Under the pieces are notes generated by a model that was not told the DNA's origin, did no database searches, and saw nothing but the letters and a program-made list of their open reading frames with translations. Shown here one piece after another: positions 1 to 8,294 of a stretch of DNA of 64,000 nucleotides. The translations under genes were made by a program, and so were the position numbers. Numbering within the stretch: position 1 is the first letter of the stretch; every line of letters begins with the position of its first letter. The stretch is from Priestia koreensis (lineage in GTDB: Bacteria > Bacillota > Bacilli > Bacillales > Bacillaceae_H). The stretch lies in NCBI RefSeq assembly GCF_001274935.1, contig NZ_LILC01000002.1, forward strand, positions 757,715 through 821,714, in the 5' to 3' direction.

Positions 1-571
1 CCTGATAATTTTTATATAAGGGGTCCAATGACTGCTCATTATTGGAGACGATGTCTAGTTTTCGATCATCATAGAGATGATAGATCGTTTTCTTTTCCAA
101 GTTAATAAAATAGCAATCCCCTTCAATGAACGGACGGATTTGTAAGTCTCGATTTGCGATCGCTTTTAGCAAGGATTCATGTTTCATATCCGCTAATTGG
201 CACGTAACAAGAAGACGAAGAGACTTTCGCTCCTGATCCTGCTGTTTATCAATCATTATTTCAGTTGAATGTCCAATGGATTTCTTGCGTAAAAAACGTT
301 TCAACGTATGGAGAGCTTTTTTCATATTGTGGGGCTTTTCTGCACGGTTTAAGTGGATAATAAGCATCACATGATCACGACTAGAATGAAGAGCCTCAAA
401 TAGAGCAATGGCACGTTTGTACACCCTTGACATATATTCTTGATCCCAAGCTTGATCGGTGTCCCCAAGTTGAAAACGAATGCCATTTGGAGCATGATAA
501 AATAATGGTTTTTCAATATGGATATCCGGAAATGTTTCTTCTAAAAATGATGAACAGTTCATTGTTTTCAT
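1..571 (-). CDS. DUF3885-like protein, C-terminus cut by window edge
   Basis: Reading the minus strand from 571 gives an open frame that runs off the left edge. It starts MKTMNCSSFLEETFPDIHIE and continues KPLFYHAPNGIRFQLG, the N-terminal pattern I associate with DUF3885 proteins of Bacillus (a short start, then an aromatic/Pro-rich patch and a conserved G-I-R-F-x-L-G). An AAAGGG sequence lies nine bases before the ATG at 571; an in-frame ATG at 580 sits too close to it. Function of the family is unknown. About 190 residues are visible. The frame and N-terminus are clear; the family name is from memory. Confidence 0.7.
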   Translation of the reverse strand, partial: MKTMNCSSFLEETFPDIHIEKPLFYHAPNGIRFQLGDTDQAWDQEYMSRVYKRAIALFEALHSSRDHVMLIIHLNRAEKPHNMKKALHTLKRFLRKKSIGHSTEIMIDKQQDQERKSLRLLVTCQLADMKHESLLKAIANRDLQIRPFIEGDCYFINLEKKTIYHLYDDRKLDIVSNNEQSLDPLYKNYQ

Positions 572-853
572 TTCAAACATCCCTTTATTTTGTAATTGAG
601 CGAGTAATTATCTTATTACTATCCTACCAAATTATTCGATTACATAACGTCGCTTTTTTTTGAAGTTTTCACTACAATCTTTGCAAAGGTGTAACAATCA
701 TTGATGAAATGTAAGAAATGCATCAAAAACACCTATAACTAGATATAGGAGCAAAATACTACAATGAAATCCCCCTTTGGGTCATTCAATCTCTTTCAAA
801 GAAGTGGTATAATATTGAATTATCAAAAAAGAATGACTCTAGGGGGAAGCTTC

Positions 854-1348
854 ATGGATATTCGCTTGTTGCAGCCAGATGATGCATCAGCATTTGTTTC
901 ATTACTGAAAAAAGTGGATGAAACAGGTTTTATGCTATATGAAGGTGGAGAAAGAGAAACAACGGAGACGAAGCAAAGAGAAAGTATTGAGCGCATTGTC
1001 AAAGATGAGCTTTCCACAGCTTTTGTAGCCGAGGAAAATGGGGAGCTAATTGGATACATATTCGGAATGGGGAATCAGTTAAAAAGAAAGCGTCACTGTG
1101 CCTACATCGTAATTGGGGTAGTAGACGATCATCAGGGGAAAAAGATTGGCACGAAACTTTTTGAGACGATTATTCATTGGGCAGAAGCCAAAGACTTAAA
1201 ACGCTTGGAATTAACGGTGATGAAACACAATGAGCGTGCACTAAGACTCTATCAAAATATGGGGTTTGAAATTGAAGGAGAGAAGGTTGCCTCTCTTTTA
1301 ATTAACGGAGAATTTGTGGACGAGTATTGCATGTACAAGCTTTTATAA
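854..1348 (+). CDS. GNAT family N-acetyltransferase
   Basis: A 164-residue protein whose start is set by AGGGGG just before the ATG at 854 (an upstream in-frame ATG at 764 has no ribosome binding site). The acetyl-CoA fold is visible: a GYIFGMG strand in the middle, then IVIGVVDDHQGKKIGTKLFE, which is the V-x-x-x-x-Q/R-x-x-G-x-G/A loop binding the pyrophosphate of acetyl-CoA, and the C-terminal ALRLYQNMGFEIEG motif. It resembles RimJ/RimL or phosphinothricin-type enzymes that transfer acetyl to an amine. The substrate cannot be told. It is monocistronic, ending at a hairpin terminator. Confidence 0.85.
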   Translation: MDIRLLQPDDASAFVSLLKKVDETGFMLYEGGERETTETKQRESIERIVKDELSTAFVAEENGELIGYIFGMGNQLKRKRHCAYIVIGVVDDHQGKKIGTKLFETIIHWAEAKDLKRLELTVMKHNERALRLYQNMGFEIEGEKVASLLINGEFVDEYCMYKLL

Positions 1349-1362
1349 AATAGCACAGAAAG

Positions 1363-1399
1363 AAAACCTTCATTTTTAGTAAAATAGAAGGTTTTTTTT
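1363..1399 (+). terminator. Rho-independent terminator after the GNAT gene
   Basis: Stem AAAACCTTC / GAAGGTTTT followed by a run of T, 15 bases after the acetyltransferase stop. Confidence 0.85.
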
Positions 1400-1449
1400 A
1401 TTTTAGTTCGAACATAACTAGAGAAGGAAACTTTTACTAGGAGGCGCGT

Positions 1450-1797
1450 ATGAAAAAGCAAATTACGCTCGTTGTAGGATTAGTGCTGATTGTGTTTTTT
1501 ATCTTTTTCGGTCGTCAATTATTTCAAGAGGGTAACCCGCTTCCATATTTAATTGGAATGGTAAAAATAGAAGCTGGAGACCATTCGGTTGTTCAAGTGA
1601 AAAATAAGCCTATTTCGTATCTGATGAAGGGAAAAGACTATTTTACCTTTATTGAAGAAATGAAAAAGAAGGGGTGGACGTTCAATCAACAAATGGGTTC
1701 GGCCTTTCTATTTGAGAAAAAAGAGCAAGGCATTGCTTTTTTGAGTAAGACGTATTCGGGTAAATACGTAATCATGGAGCAGAAAAAAAAGAAATAA
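1450..1797 (+). CDS. small membrane-anchored protein of unknown function
   Basis: A 115-residue protein with GGAGG about eight bases before ATG 1450. Residues 5-21 form one hydrophobic segment (VVGLVLIVFFIFFG), so the rest, mixed charged and aromatic, is most likely outside the membrane. The C-terminal half (IEEMKKKGWTFNQQMGSAFL) followed by FEKK suggests a small alpha/beta domain. The tail is very lysine-rich. I do not recognise a family. It stands alone between two terminators. Confidence 0.75.
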   Translation: MKKQITLVVGLVLIVFFIFFGRQLFQEGNPLPYLIGMVKIEAGDHSVVQVKNKPISYLMKGKDYFTFIEEMKKKGWTFNQQMGSAFLFEKKEQGIAFLSKTYSGKYVIMEQKKKK

Positions 1798-1838
1798 CAA
1801 GCATTCCATTATTTACATATTAAATTTTGAAACTATTG

Positions 1839-1866
1839 AAACCCCTTGCAAATAAAGGGGTTTTTA
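1839..1866 (+). terminator. Rho-independent terminator
   Basis: AACCCCTT / AAGGGGTT stem with an eight-base loop and a T run, about 45 bases after the preceding stop. Confidence 0.8.
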
Positions 1867-1974
1867 GTCATGGGTCAAAAGAGACCGTTAAAATGGGATA
1901 ATTTTCACATTGAGAGTTTAAAAGAATTTATGGATTATATAAGTGGGGGTCGTAAAAACAGGAGGTCATGACAC

Positions 1975-2640
1975 ATGAAAAAACTAGGAGTTATCTTAGC
2001 AGGTGCCACTCTTGCAACAACGACAATGTTTGCGGGCGGACAAGCTGATGCAGCAACACAAACACAACCGACAGTAAAGAAGTATGTGTATACATACAAT
2101 GCGACAAACATGGATGATTTAGAGAAATGGCTAAATCAATTTTATGGAACATATTCTGTCCCGCAAAAAATAACGCCACAACCAACGCAACCGGTTAAAC
2201 AAACACAAACACAGCCGGTCAAGCAAACGCAGCCTACTGCACAAGCAACAAACGTAAGTGAATTCGAAAAGCAAGTTGCTACTCTAGTAAACCAAGAGCG
2301 CAAAAAGGCAGGACTTTCACCGCTACAACTAGATACAAAATTAAGTGACGTAGCGCGTACAAAATCAAAGGACATGATGACAAAGGGTTACTTTGATCAT
2401 CAATCTCCAACATACGGTTCACCATTTGATATGATGAAGCAGTTTGGGATTACGTACCGTGCAGCAGGCGAAAACATCGCTAAAGGTCAACAAACGCCTG
2501 AAGAGGTAATGAATAGCTGGATGAACAGCTCAGGTCACCGTGCTAACATTTTAAGTGCAAACTTCACTGCTATTGGAGTAGGTTTTGTTAAGGGTAGTAA
2601 TGGTACAACGTACTGGACACAGATGTTTATCGGCAAATAA
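1975..2640 (+). CDS. secreted CAP-domain (SCP/PR-1-like) protein
   Basis: A 221-residue exported protein. A signal peptide (MKKLGVILAGATLATTTMFA, cleavage near ADAA|T, residues 25-28) is followed by a Gln/Thr/Pro-rich linker with repeated QPVKQTQ units (about residues 65-90) and a CAP domain to the end. CAP hallmarks are visible: VNQERKKAGLSPL, the DHQSPTYGSPFDMMKQFG helix, AGENIAKG, and MNSSGHRANILSANFTAIGV. Relatives include B. subtilis YkwD and spore proteins such as SafA-associated CAP proteins. Its molecular activity is unknown in bacteria. GGAGG at 1961 sets the start; it is monocistronic. Confidence 0.9.
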   Translation: MKKLGVILAGATLATTTMFAGGQADAATQTQPTVKKYVYTYNATNMDDLEKWLNQFYGTYSVPQKITPQPTQPVKQTQTQPVKQTQPTAQATNVSEFEKQVATLVNQERKKAGLSPLQLDTKLSDVARTKSKDMMTKGYFDHQSPTYGSPFDMMKQFGITYRAAGENIAKGQQTPEEVMNSWMNSSGHRANILSANFTAIGVGFVKGSNGTTYWTQMFIGK

Positions 2641-2643
2641 AGC

Positions 2644-2673
2644 AAAAAAAGAATCCGTTTGGATTCTTTTTTT
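2644..2673. terminator. bidirectional terminator between converging genes
   Basis: AAAAAAAGAATCC GTTT GGATTCTTTTTTT can terminate both the CAP gene and the minus-strand thioesterase gene. Confidence 0.85.
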
Positions 2674-3193
2674 ATTCCCAGGGCTTTTGAATGCCAATTT
2701 TTTTCGCTAAGCTTTGGCTGCGTTTTTTACGCGCTTTTCGTTCAATTGCACGCTCTTCCCCAGAAGCATGAAGCATAAATTCTTCTTCCGTCTCTGGGAC
2801 GACACGTGGCACTCGTACAGGCTTGCCATCGTCATCTAATGCGACAAACGTTAAAAAAGCAGTTGCGGCAAGCTCTCGTTTCCCTGTGCGCAACTCCTCT
2901 GAAATAACTTTCACAAACACTTCCATTGAAGACGTTCCTGCCCACGTTACGTAAGATTCTAGGCACACGGAATGCTGTTGCCCGATTGGGCGCAGAAAAT
3001 CCACTGAGTCTGTAGAAGCCGTCACGGTTTCAAAGCGTCCGTGGCGTGCGGCAGAAATTGAAGCCACATCATCAATATAACTCATCAATTTTCCGCCAAA
3101 TAATGTATCATGATTGTTTGTATCCATTGGAAACACACGGCTTGTTTTTACGACAAGCGATTCGCGACAAAAACGTGCCTGCTGTTCACTCAT
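2672..3193 (-). CDS. acyl-CoA thioesterase (hotdog fold, YkhA type)
   Basis: A 173-residue single hotdog-domain thioesterase that hydrolyses acyl-CoA to free fatty acid and CoA. The motif NNHDTLFGGKLMSYIDDVAS holds the family's N/H-x-x-G-x-x-FGG-x-L region with the conserved Asp, followed by AARHGRFETVTASTDSVDFL and RTGKRELAATAFLTFVALD. It resembles B. subtilis YkhA. AAGGAG lies eight bases before ATG 3193; the GTG at 3202 is too close to it to be the start. The C-terminal tail is strongly basic (KARKKRSQSLAKK). Confidence 0.9.
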   Translation of the reverse strand: MSEQQARFCRESLVVKTSRVFPMDTNNHDTLFGGKLMSYIDDVASISAARHGRFETVTASTDSVDFLRPIGQQHSVCLESYVTWAGTSSMEVFVKVISEELRTGKRELAATAFLTFVALDDDGKPVRVPRVVPETEEEFMLHASGEERAIERKARKKRSQSLAKKIGIQKPWE

Positions 3194-3572
3194 TCTGTTC
3201 ACTCCTTAAGCAAGAGGTTCATGCTGTTATTCGTCGTTAGTATGTAAAACCTCTATCAATCCATTTCAACTAGAGTTTATCACAAATTTGTCACAAATTA
3301 TCTCTTTATGCTCATAAATAGTATATGTAATTTTGTTAAAAAATTCCCTTTGTATAAGGGTTTTCTGATAACTTAAAAAAGAAAACCCTTACATTTTTAG
3401 ACGGAATGAAACCACAAATTGGCGGGATGGAAGATGAAATGACGAAAGTAGATGACGTCACTTTGGAAAAAATGATATGATAGGACACATAGCTGAAGGA
3501 GAGAAAAGAAAATTCAGTTATTTAACGGTTTGCCAAATCATTAGATTGTTTTCAATAGGAGCGAGAGATTGA
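3194..3572. other. non-coding stretch with a hairpin and a possible coding remnant
   Basis: About 380 bases with no convincing gene. It holds a ten-base inverted repeat AAGGGTTTTC / GAAAACCCTT (3356-3390) and, right after it, a short open plus-strand reading to a TGA at 3478 (about 40 codons without a good start) that reads DGMKPQIGGMEDEMTKVDD. This has protein-like composition and could be the C-terminal remnant of a lost gene. Confidence 0.4.
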
Positions 3573-4211
3573 ATGAAAAATAAAGTGATATTTGATTTGC
3601 TATTTTACATTGCGTTGCCTTATCTAATTTGGAATCAAGGCCGACACTTTTTAGGTGACTATTATGCCATCCTACTATCGACTGCTCCAGCCTTTATCTA
3701 CACGATCTACACATTCGTGAAGGAAAAGCAGTTTAACGTAACGGGGCTATTTTTAGTCATTACTCTTTTAATTCGTACGATCGTTGACATTATCTCAGGA
3801 AAAGCCGATACGATGCTCGTAAACCAAGCCTACTTTATGTTTGGACTAGGAGTCGTATTGTTTATTACCATGCTAATCAAAAAGCCGCTTGGCCTATACT
3901 TTTTCGTGGATACTGCTTATCTCATGGGGTACAAAAGAGAAGAAAGCCTACCACTATTTAAAGAAAAACCGTTGTTCTCAATGTTTCAATGGCTCACACT
4001 CCTTTTTGCACTGCGTTATATTCTGCTAGGCATTGTTAAACTATACCTGCTGCAAAAATTTGGAGTGGAAGGCTACGGAAATATGATTGTCATTCGACAA
4101 GTCATCACGTGGGTATTCAGCATCTTTATTGCCATCTACACATTCTTTATTATTAAAAAAGTGCAAGAAAAAATGGGCTCAACAGACGACATGGACATCA
4201 AATCATCTTAA
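3573..4211 (+). CDS. VC0807-like integral membrane protein
   Basis: A 212-residue polytopic protein with about five or six hydrophobic segments (near residues 5-25, 33-50, 55-75, 85-105, 135-160 and 175-195). The N-terminal FDLLFYIALPYLIWNQG followed later by STAPAFIYTIYTF matches the VC0807/DUF3159-type membrane family that I recall in Bacillus. No catalytic residues are evident and the function is unknown. AGGAG lies 12 bases upstream of ATG 3573. It stands alone and ends at a strong terminator. Confidence 0.75.
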   Translation: MKNKVIFDLLFYIALPYLIWNQGRHFLGDYYAILLSTAPAFIYTIYTFVKEKQFNVTGLFLVITLLIRTIVDIISGKADTMLVNQAYFMFGLGVVLFITMLIKKPLGLYFFVDTAYLMGYKREESLPLFKEKPLFSMFQWLTLLFALRYILLGIVKLYLLQKFGVEGYGNMIVIRQVITWVFSIFIAIYTFFIIKKVQEKMGSTDDMDIKSS

Positions 4212-4219
4212 TAACACTA

Positions 4220-4259
4220 AAAAAGCACGGCACCACGTTCATGGCGTCGTGCTTTTTTA
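4220..4259 (+). terminator. Rho-independent terminator
   Basis: AAAAAGCACG / CGTGCTTTTT stem with a T run immediately after the VC0807-like gene. Confidence 0.85.
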
Positions 4260-4639
4260 AACCCATTACTCCCTTCACAAGTAGAAAAGAAAATGCTTCG
4301 TGAATTATTTTTTAAAAGGAATTTCAAACTAAAACTCGAACTAACTAAATAAACACCGTTAACTAATAAAAACCCATTATTCATACTACGTAAAGGTTTA
4401 CCTATCCAACCAAAGTCAACCCACCAGGGAGGTTGACCAAGAATATCGTTCTCAAAGCCCGCACCAGTAAGGTTTCATGAAAAACGGCTACACTCGAAAG
4501 GGACCAAGCCATTACCCAATTGAGCAGTCTCTACCAAAAGGATGTCCCACAAAAAAAGAATGCTTCACAAAACAAAAAGCCCCCCTCCCAAATAAGGCCC
4601 ACCCAGACCTCCCCGAACCAACCCAACAAGACCTACATA

Positions 4640-4735
4640 TGCGGATGGCGTCAGCCCGTAAGGGAAGGCGACAGACGCTTATGCTTCCCACATCCCCTCT
4701 AACAGACCTTCCGTTAGGGGGGATGTGGGAAGTGA
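4640..4735. repeat. structured intergenic element: conserved-loop hairpin plus 20-bp stem hairpin
   Basis: Within a 629-base gene-free stretch (4212-4840) two hairpins lie side by side. The first has stem GCGTC (4648-4652) / GACGC (4674-4678) and carries CAGCCCGTAAGGGAAG at 4652-4667, whose CCC-GTAA-GGG core would form a GNRA-capped stem. The second has 20-base arms at 4684-4703 and 4713-4732 with a single mismatch. The same loop motif, 15 of 16 identical, occurs at 59213-59228 on the other strand. An 89-codon plus-strand frame across the region has no ribosome binding site and I read it as non-coding. Confidence 0.6.
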
Positions 4736-4840
4736 ATCCAAAATAATCACATAATTTCACACAATGTTTTGATGATTCGACCTCAAATAGAGGTTAAGAT
4801 TAGAAAAAATAAGGGAACAGAAACTTAGGAGTGATGATAG

Positions 4841-5332
4841 ATGAGTATGAAAGCAAAATGGATTGCTGGAGGTATCGCCTTCACATTAGCTTTTCCACAT
4901 ATCACAATTATGGCAGCTTCTCAACAAAAACAAATAGACCAAGATCAGGCACCTTTATCAAACGGCGGTTCATCAGAAGACGATGATCCTCGTTATGGAA
5001 CTGACTTAAAATCATTAGAAGATAAATTCAAAAAGCTTCAGCAAACAGATAGCGGTCAAAAACCTGAGTGGAAGGACGACCTTGAAAAGCTAACAGGGGA
5101 TACAAAGACAACTCAACAAATCGATGCATCACGTGAAGAGCTTACGGAAATCAATGGAAAACGAACAGGAGCGATGAACGTGGAGAGAATTCAGCGAGTT
5201 ACATGGAAAAAAGAACGCCGTGAACAGCTAAAACAATTAGACACAGCGATTGAAAAACGAGATTCTGGTGCAATTACTCATATCCTTGATGAAATGCTCG
5301 GAGACTTTTATAATCAAGAGAAGCGGTCTTAA
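4841..5332 (+). CDS. small secreted helical protein upstream of cssRS
   Basis: A 163-residue protein with AGGAG ahead of ATG 4841 and a signal peptide (KAKWIAGGIAFTLAF core, likely cleavage near IMAA|S, residue 26). The mature part is highly charged and probably helical, rich in Lys, Glu, Asp and Gln, with an acidic patch SSEDDDPRYG and a basic segment VTWKKERREQLKQLD. No enzyme motif is visible and I do not recognise a family. It lies 162 bases upstream of cssR on the same strand. The position and composition recall CpxP, the secreted modulator of CpxRA in enteric bacteria, but this is analogy only. Confidence 0.7.
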   Translation: MSMKAKWIAGGIAFTLAFPHITIMAASQQKQIDQDQAPLSNGGSSEDDDPRYGTDLKSLEDKFKKLQQTDSGQKPEWKDDLEKLTGDTKTTQQIDASREELTEINGKRTGAMNVERIQRVTWKKERREQLKQLDTAIEKRDSGAITHILDEMLGDFYNQEKRS

Positions 5333-5447
5333 ATGACAAACCGCTCGTATGTCCAAATGCAACGAAAAGCATTTGGACAAAGTTCTCATAAAATGAATAA
5401 AACGGTTAAAGATAAGAACGTACATACAATGATAGAACATGGATAGT

Positions 5448-5476
5448 AGAGGGGGCGGTTACGTAACGTCCCCTCT
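5448..5476. promoter_or_regulatory. palindrome upstream of cssR, candidate operator
   Basis: AGAGGGG (5448-5454) and CCCCTCT (5470-5476) enclose the perfect ten-base palindrome GTTACGTAAC (5458-5467), 19 bases before cssR. A second hairpin, TGTCCAAATGC / GCATTTGGACA (about 5350-5379), lies upstream. Either could be a binding site or transcript structure; CssR autoregulation is the simplest guess. Confidence 0.4.
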
Positions 5477-5494
5477 ATACGTGGGGGATTTAAA

Positions 5495-6160
5495 ATGACA
5501 TACACGGTGTATTTAGTGGAAGATGAACAAAATTTAAATCAGGTCTTAAAAACCTATCTAGAAAACGAAGGATGGAACGTGTCTGCCTTTTTAGATGGTT
5601 TAAGTGCCAAGGCTCAAATAGGTAATCGTCCACATCTTTGGATTTTAGATATTATGCTTCCCGATATTGATGGCTATGAGCTTATTAAAGAAATTAAACA
5701 GGCAGATGAAAATATTCCGGTTATTTTTATTTCGGCGCGCGACGAAGACTTGGATCGCATCATTGGCTTAGAGATGGGGAGCGATGACTACTTAGCCAAG
5801 CCGTTTTTACCGAAAGAGCTTGTGGTACGAGCTAAAAAACTCCTAGAGCGAGTGTACGGGAAGTCAGGTGGAATGACGATTCAATTTGGAACGTACTTGA
5901 TTAACGAACAAAGAAGAACCATTCAGGCAGGAAATGAAGAGGTCGTGCTTTCTTCAAAAGAGTTTGATTTGCTTTGCTTATTTGCTAAAAATACGGGAAG
6001 AGCCTATTCGAGAGAGCAGATTTTACAGCAAATATGGGGAGATGATTACTTTGGGTCCGATCGTGTCGTTGACGATACGATTCGTCGGATTCGAAAAAAG
6101 CTTCCAGATTTACTCGTAGAAACGATTTATGGATTCGGATATAGGTCTGTTGAGCAATGA
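5495..6160 (+). CDS. cssR: CssR-like response regulator (secretion stress)
   Basis: A 221-residue OmpR-family regulator. The receiver domain (1-115) shows VEDE at 8-11, the phospho-acceptor Asp52 in LWILDIMLPDIDGYELI, and Lys102 in DDYLAKPFLPKE. A winged-helix DNA-binding domain follows (about 128-221) with LSSKEFDLLCLF and VVDDTIRRIRKKLP. Several stretches (YLENEGWNV, HLWILDIMLPD, WGDDYFGSDRVVDD, VETIYGFGYR) match my memory of B. subtilis CssR closely. CssR turns on htrA-type proteases when misfolded exported protein accumulates. It overlaps the kinase gene by four bases (ATGA), so the two are translationally coupled. Confidence 0.9.
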   Translation: MTYTVYLVEDEQNLNQVLKTYLENEGWNVSAFLDGLSAKAQIGNRPHLWILDIMLPDIDGYELIKEIKQADENIPVIFISARDEDLDRIIGLEMGSDDYLAKPFLPKELVVRAKKLLERVYGKSGGMTIQFGTYLINEQRRTIQAGNEEVVLSSKEFDLLCLFAKNTGRAYSREQILQQIWGDDYFGSDRVVDDTIRRIRKKLPDLLVETIYGFGYRSVEQ

Positions 6161-7515
6161 AAAACAGGCCATTATTTGCTCAAATCTTACTTGTTTTTTC
6201 GTTGCTTATTGTTATTATCGGCATTACACTGATTTTTCTAATCAAGGGAACGCTTCATACGTTTTTCAAAAACGAAATTTATTCAAATATTGAAGCGTCT
6301 CAGCAATTGTTTACGTACGGTGATCGATCACTGCAGTCAACGCGCAGTCAAAAGCAAATTCAAAATTTGCGCTCCGTTCAGCATCTTTTTATTAATGAAA
6401 AAGGACAGCTTTATCAAAAAAGCGAGCTTCCCAACTGGGCAGTGAAGCGTTTCTATAAAGAGGCTCTTCTTCAAGAGGTGAATGAAAAACGTTACACCCT
6501 CACCGTAAAAGGGGACGTGATGTTTTACATTATTCGTAAGGTGAAGATTGGCGAAGAAAACTATTATCATGTGTCATATATGTGGGATTCGTACCGCCAA
6601 GAACTCGTTAAAACGTTATTGAGTCGTCTAATGGTACTCATTATTCTTGTATTGCTTTGCGGAATTGGGATTGTACTGCTATTTTCAAAATGGCTTGCAA
6701 AGCCCATTGTTGAAATGAAAAAACATGTACAGCGCATTGCTAAGCGACAGTGGGACGAACCGATTATGATGGACCGAAAAGATGAGATTGGCGTCCTTGC
6801 AGCATCCATTGATTCAATGCGAATACAGCTAAAGGCACAGGATGAGGCGCAGCAATCTATGCTACAGCATATTTCTCATGATCTTAAAACGCCCATCATG
6901 GTCATTCAAAGTTACACTGAAGCTCTGAGGGACGGCATCTACCCAAATGGTACATTTGAGACGTCACTAGATACCATTCAAAAAGAAGCGGATCGTCTAC
7001 AACTAAAAATAAAAGATCTTCTCTACTTAACGAAGCTTGATTATATGGCACAGCAAAATCTTCGTGCTGATTCTGTCGATTTTAGACAGTTGATTGAAGA
7101 AGTGAAAATGAGACTTCACACGCGCAAGTCGGAAGTTAATGTGACAATTAACGTAGAGGAAGTTCCTTTTTATAGTGACGAGGAGCAGTGGAAAGTCGTA
7201 TTTGAGAATTTGTTTGATAATGCCCTAAAATATGCAAAAGAGCAAATTGATATTTCCATTAAATCCGTAGACGGAGACATTCTTATTTGTTTTGCAAACG
7301 ATGGTCCACCAATTGAAGAAGCGCTGCTTGCTCATTTATTTGAGCCGTTCCAAAAAGGAAAAAAAGGTCAATACGGTCTAGGACTAGCAATCGTAAAGCG
7401 GATTGCCTCATTATATCGTGCGAATGTCTATGCACGAAATACAGCAGATGGCGTGGCTTTTTATATTCGGATTCCGGGGAAGTACACGGGAAATCAGGCG
7501 TTGAAAAAGGGATGA
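6157..7515 (+). CDS. cssS: CssS-like sensor histidine kinase
   Basis: A 452-residue membrane kinase: transmembrane helix 7-29, an extracellular sensor region of about 120 residues, a second helix near 157-176, a HAMP linker (VEMKKHVQRIAKRQWDEP then DRKDEIG), HisKA with phospho-acceptor His241 in HISHDLKTPIMVI, and a HATPase domain with N-box NLFDNALKYAKE and G-box GQYGLGLAIVKR. The motifs and the DSYRQEL stretch before helix 2 match B. subtilis CssS, which senses misfolded secreted protein at the membrane surface. It forms an operon with cssR and ends at a perfect terminator. No htrA or htrB gene is adjacent, unlike B. subtilis. Confidence 0.9.
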   Translation: MKNRPLFAQILLVFSLLIVIIGITLIFLIKGTLHTFFKNEIYSNIEASQQLFTYGDRSLQSTRSQKQIQNLRSVQHLFINEKGQLYQKSELPNWAVKRFYKEALLQEVNEKRYTLTVKGDVMFYIIRKVKIGEENYYHVSYMWDSYRQELVKTLLSRLMVLIILVLLCGIGIVLLFSKWLAKPIVEMKKHVQRIAKRQWDEPIMMDRKDEIGVLAASIDSMRIQLKAQDEAQQSMLQHISHDLKTPIMVIQSYTEALRDGIYPNGTFETSLDTIQKEADRLQLKIKDLLYLTKLDYMAQQNLRADSVDFRQLIEEVKMRLHTRKSEVNVTINVEEVPFYSDEEQWKVVFENLFDNALKYAKEQIDISIKSVDGDILICFANDGPPIEEALLAHLFEPFQKGKKGQYGLGLAIVKRIASLYRANVYARNTADGVAFYIRIPGKYTGNQALKKG

Positions 7516-7538
7516 ACCAATGGTTCATCCCTTTTTTT
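7504..7538. terminator. bidirectional terminator after cssS
   Basis: AAAAAGGGATGAACC / GGTTCATCCCTTTTT with a four-base loop; it separates cssS from the converging minus-strand gene. Confidence 0.85.
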
Positions 7539-7539
7539 G

Positions 7540-8040
7540 TTAATGAGCAAAGCGCTGCATACGTTTTATTTGATTGAGCTGTCTTAAATATGTTTTTGAC
7601 GAAAGCATTTCTTCCATGCGAATAAAAAAGTGCTCAGCATGTTGTAGGAGAACAGAGAAAAACTCTTTTTTGGAAAATGTCCATTTCCGCTGATTTAAGC
7701 AAAATTCAATCTGCTGACTAGAAAGCTGCTGAATGGTCATAGATGATTGATCAGGAACGAACCCTTCGACGATTTTTTTCTCATCTAGTATTTCAAGAGC
7801 GTTCAAAAAGAAGGACCACAGCTGTTCGAGCCCATCACATTGTTCAAAACCAATTAATACTTCATCACCATATCGAAGCACAATCGCTCCTTTCAAGTCG
7901 GTCAATACTAATGAATCCAACATAAAGTGAACACGTTTGTCGTCTAGATGAATAAAATAGCGGTATGGATTTTGACTAACGGCAGAAACATCATCAATGG
8001 TCGCATCCGGTCTGCATAAATACATATCTACCGTCAGCAT
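7540..8040 (-). CDS. hypothetical protein
   Basis: A 166-residue soluble protein that I do not recognise. The first part alternates short strands (FIHLDDKRVHFMLDSLVLTD, then IVLRYGDEVLIGFEQCD) and the second part is helical, ending in a basic segment (KTYLRQLNQIKRMQRFAH). There is no signal peptide or membrane segment. The start ATG at 8040 has only a weak GGGAA-like site. It converges on cssS and shares its terminator; nothing in the context gives a role. Confidence 0.7.
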   Translation of the reverse strand: MLTVDMYLCRPDATIDDVSAVSQNPYRYFIHLDDKRVHFMLDSLVLTDLKGAIVLRYGDEVLIGFEQCDGLEQLWSFFLNALEILDEKKIVEGFVPDQSSMTIQQLSSQQIEFCLNQRKWTFSKKEFFSVLLQHAEHFFIRMEEMLSSKTYLRQLNQIKRMQRFAH

Positions 8041-8294
8041 ATTTCGTTCCCACTTTTCTCATCACTAAATTTCCAGTTTCTCATTCAAATGCCTCCTCGC
8101 TCCGTATTGCTTCTAGTATATAAAGGAGCACATCGTGCGAATAGGCGCAATGGTACTAGTTATGATTACAGATATTTTACAAATTATTCTGAAAAATAAA
8201 AACTAGTTATTCGCAATAAATCGAATTTTTCGACAAAAAATGTGTGATTTTGATGAAGTTGGTGTAACAGTAGATAGGTCTATCGAAGTAGCTT

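Noticed and set aside
4477..4746. 89-codon plus-strand frame and an overlapping minus-strand frame in the 4.2-4.8 kb gap
   Set aside because: No ribosome binding site, low-complexity Pro/Lys-rich content and overlap with strong hairpins; read as non-coding.
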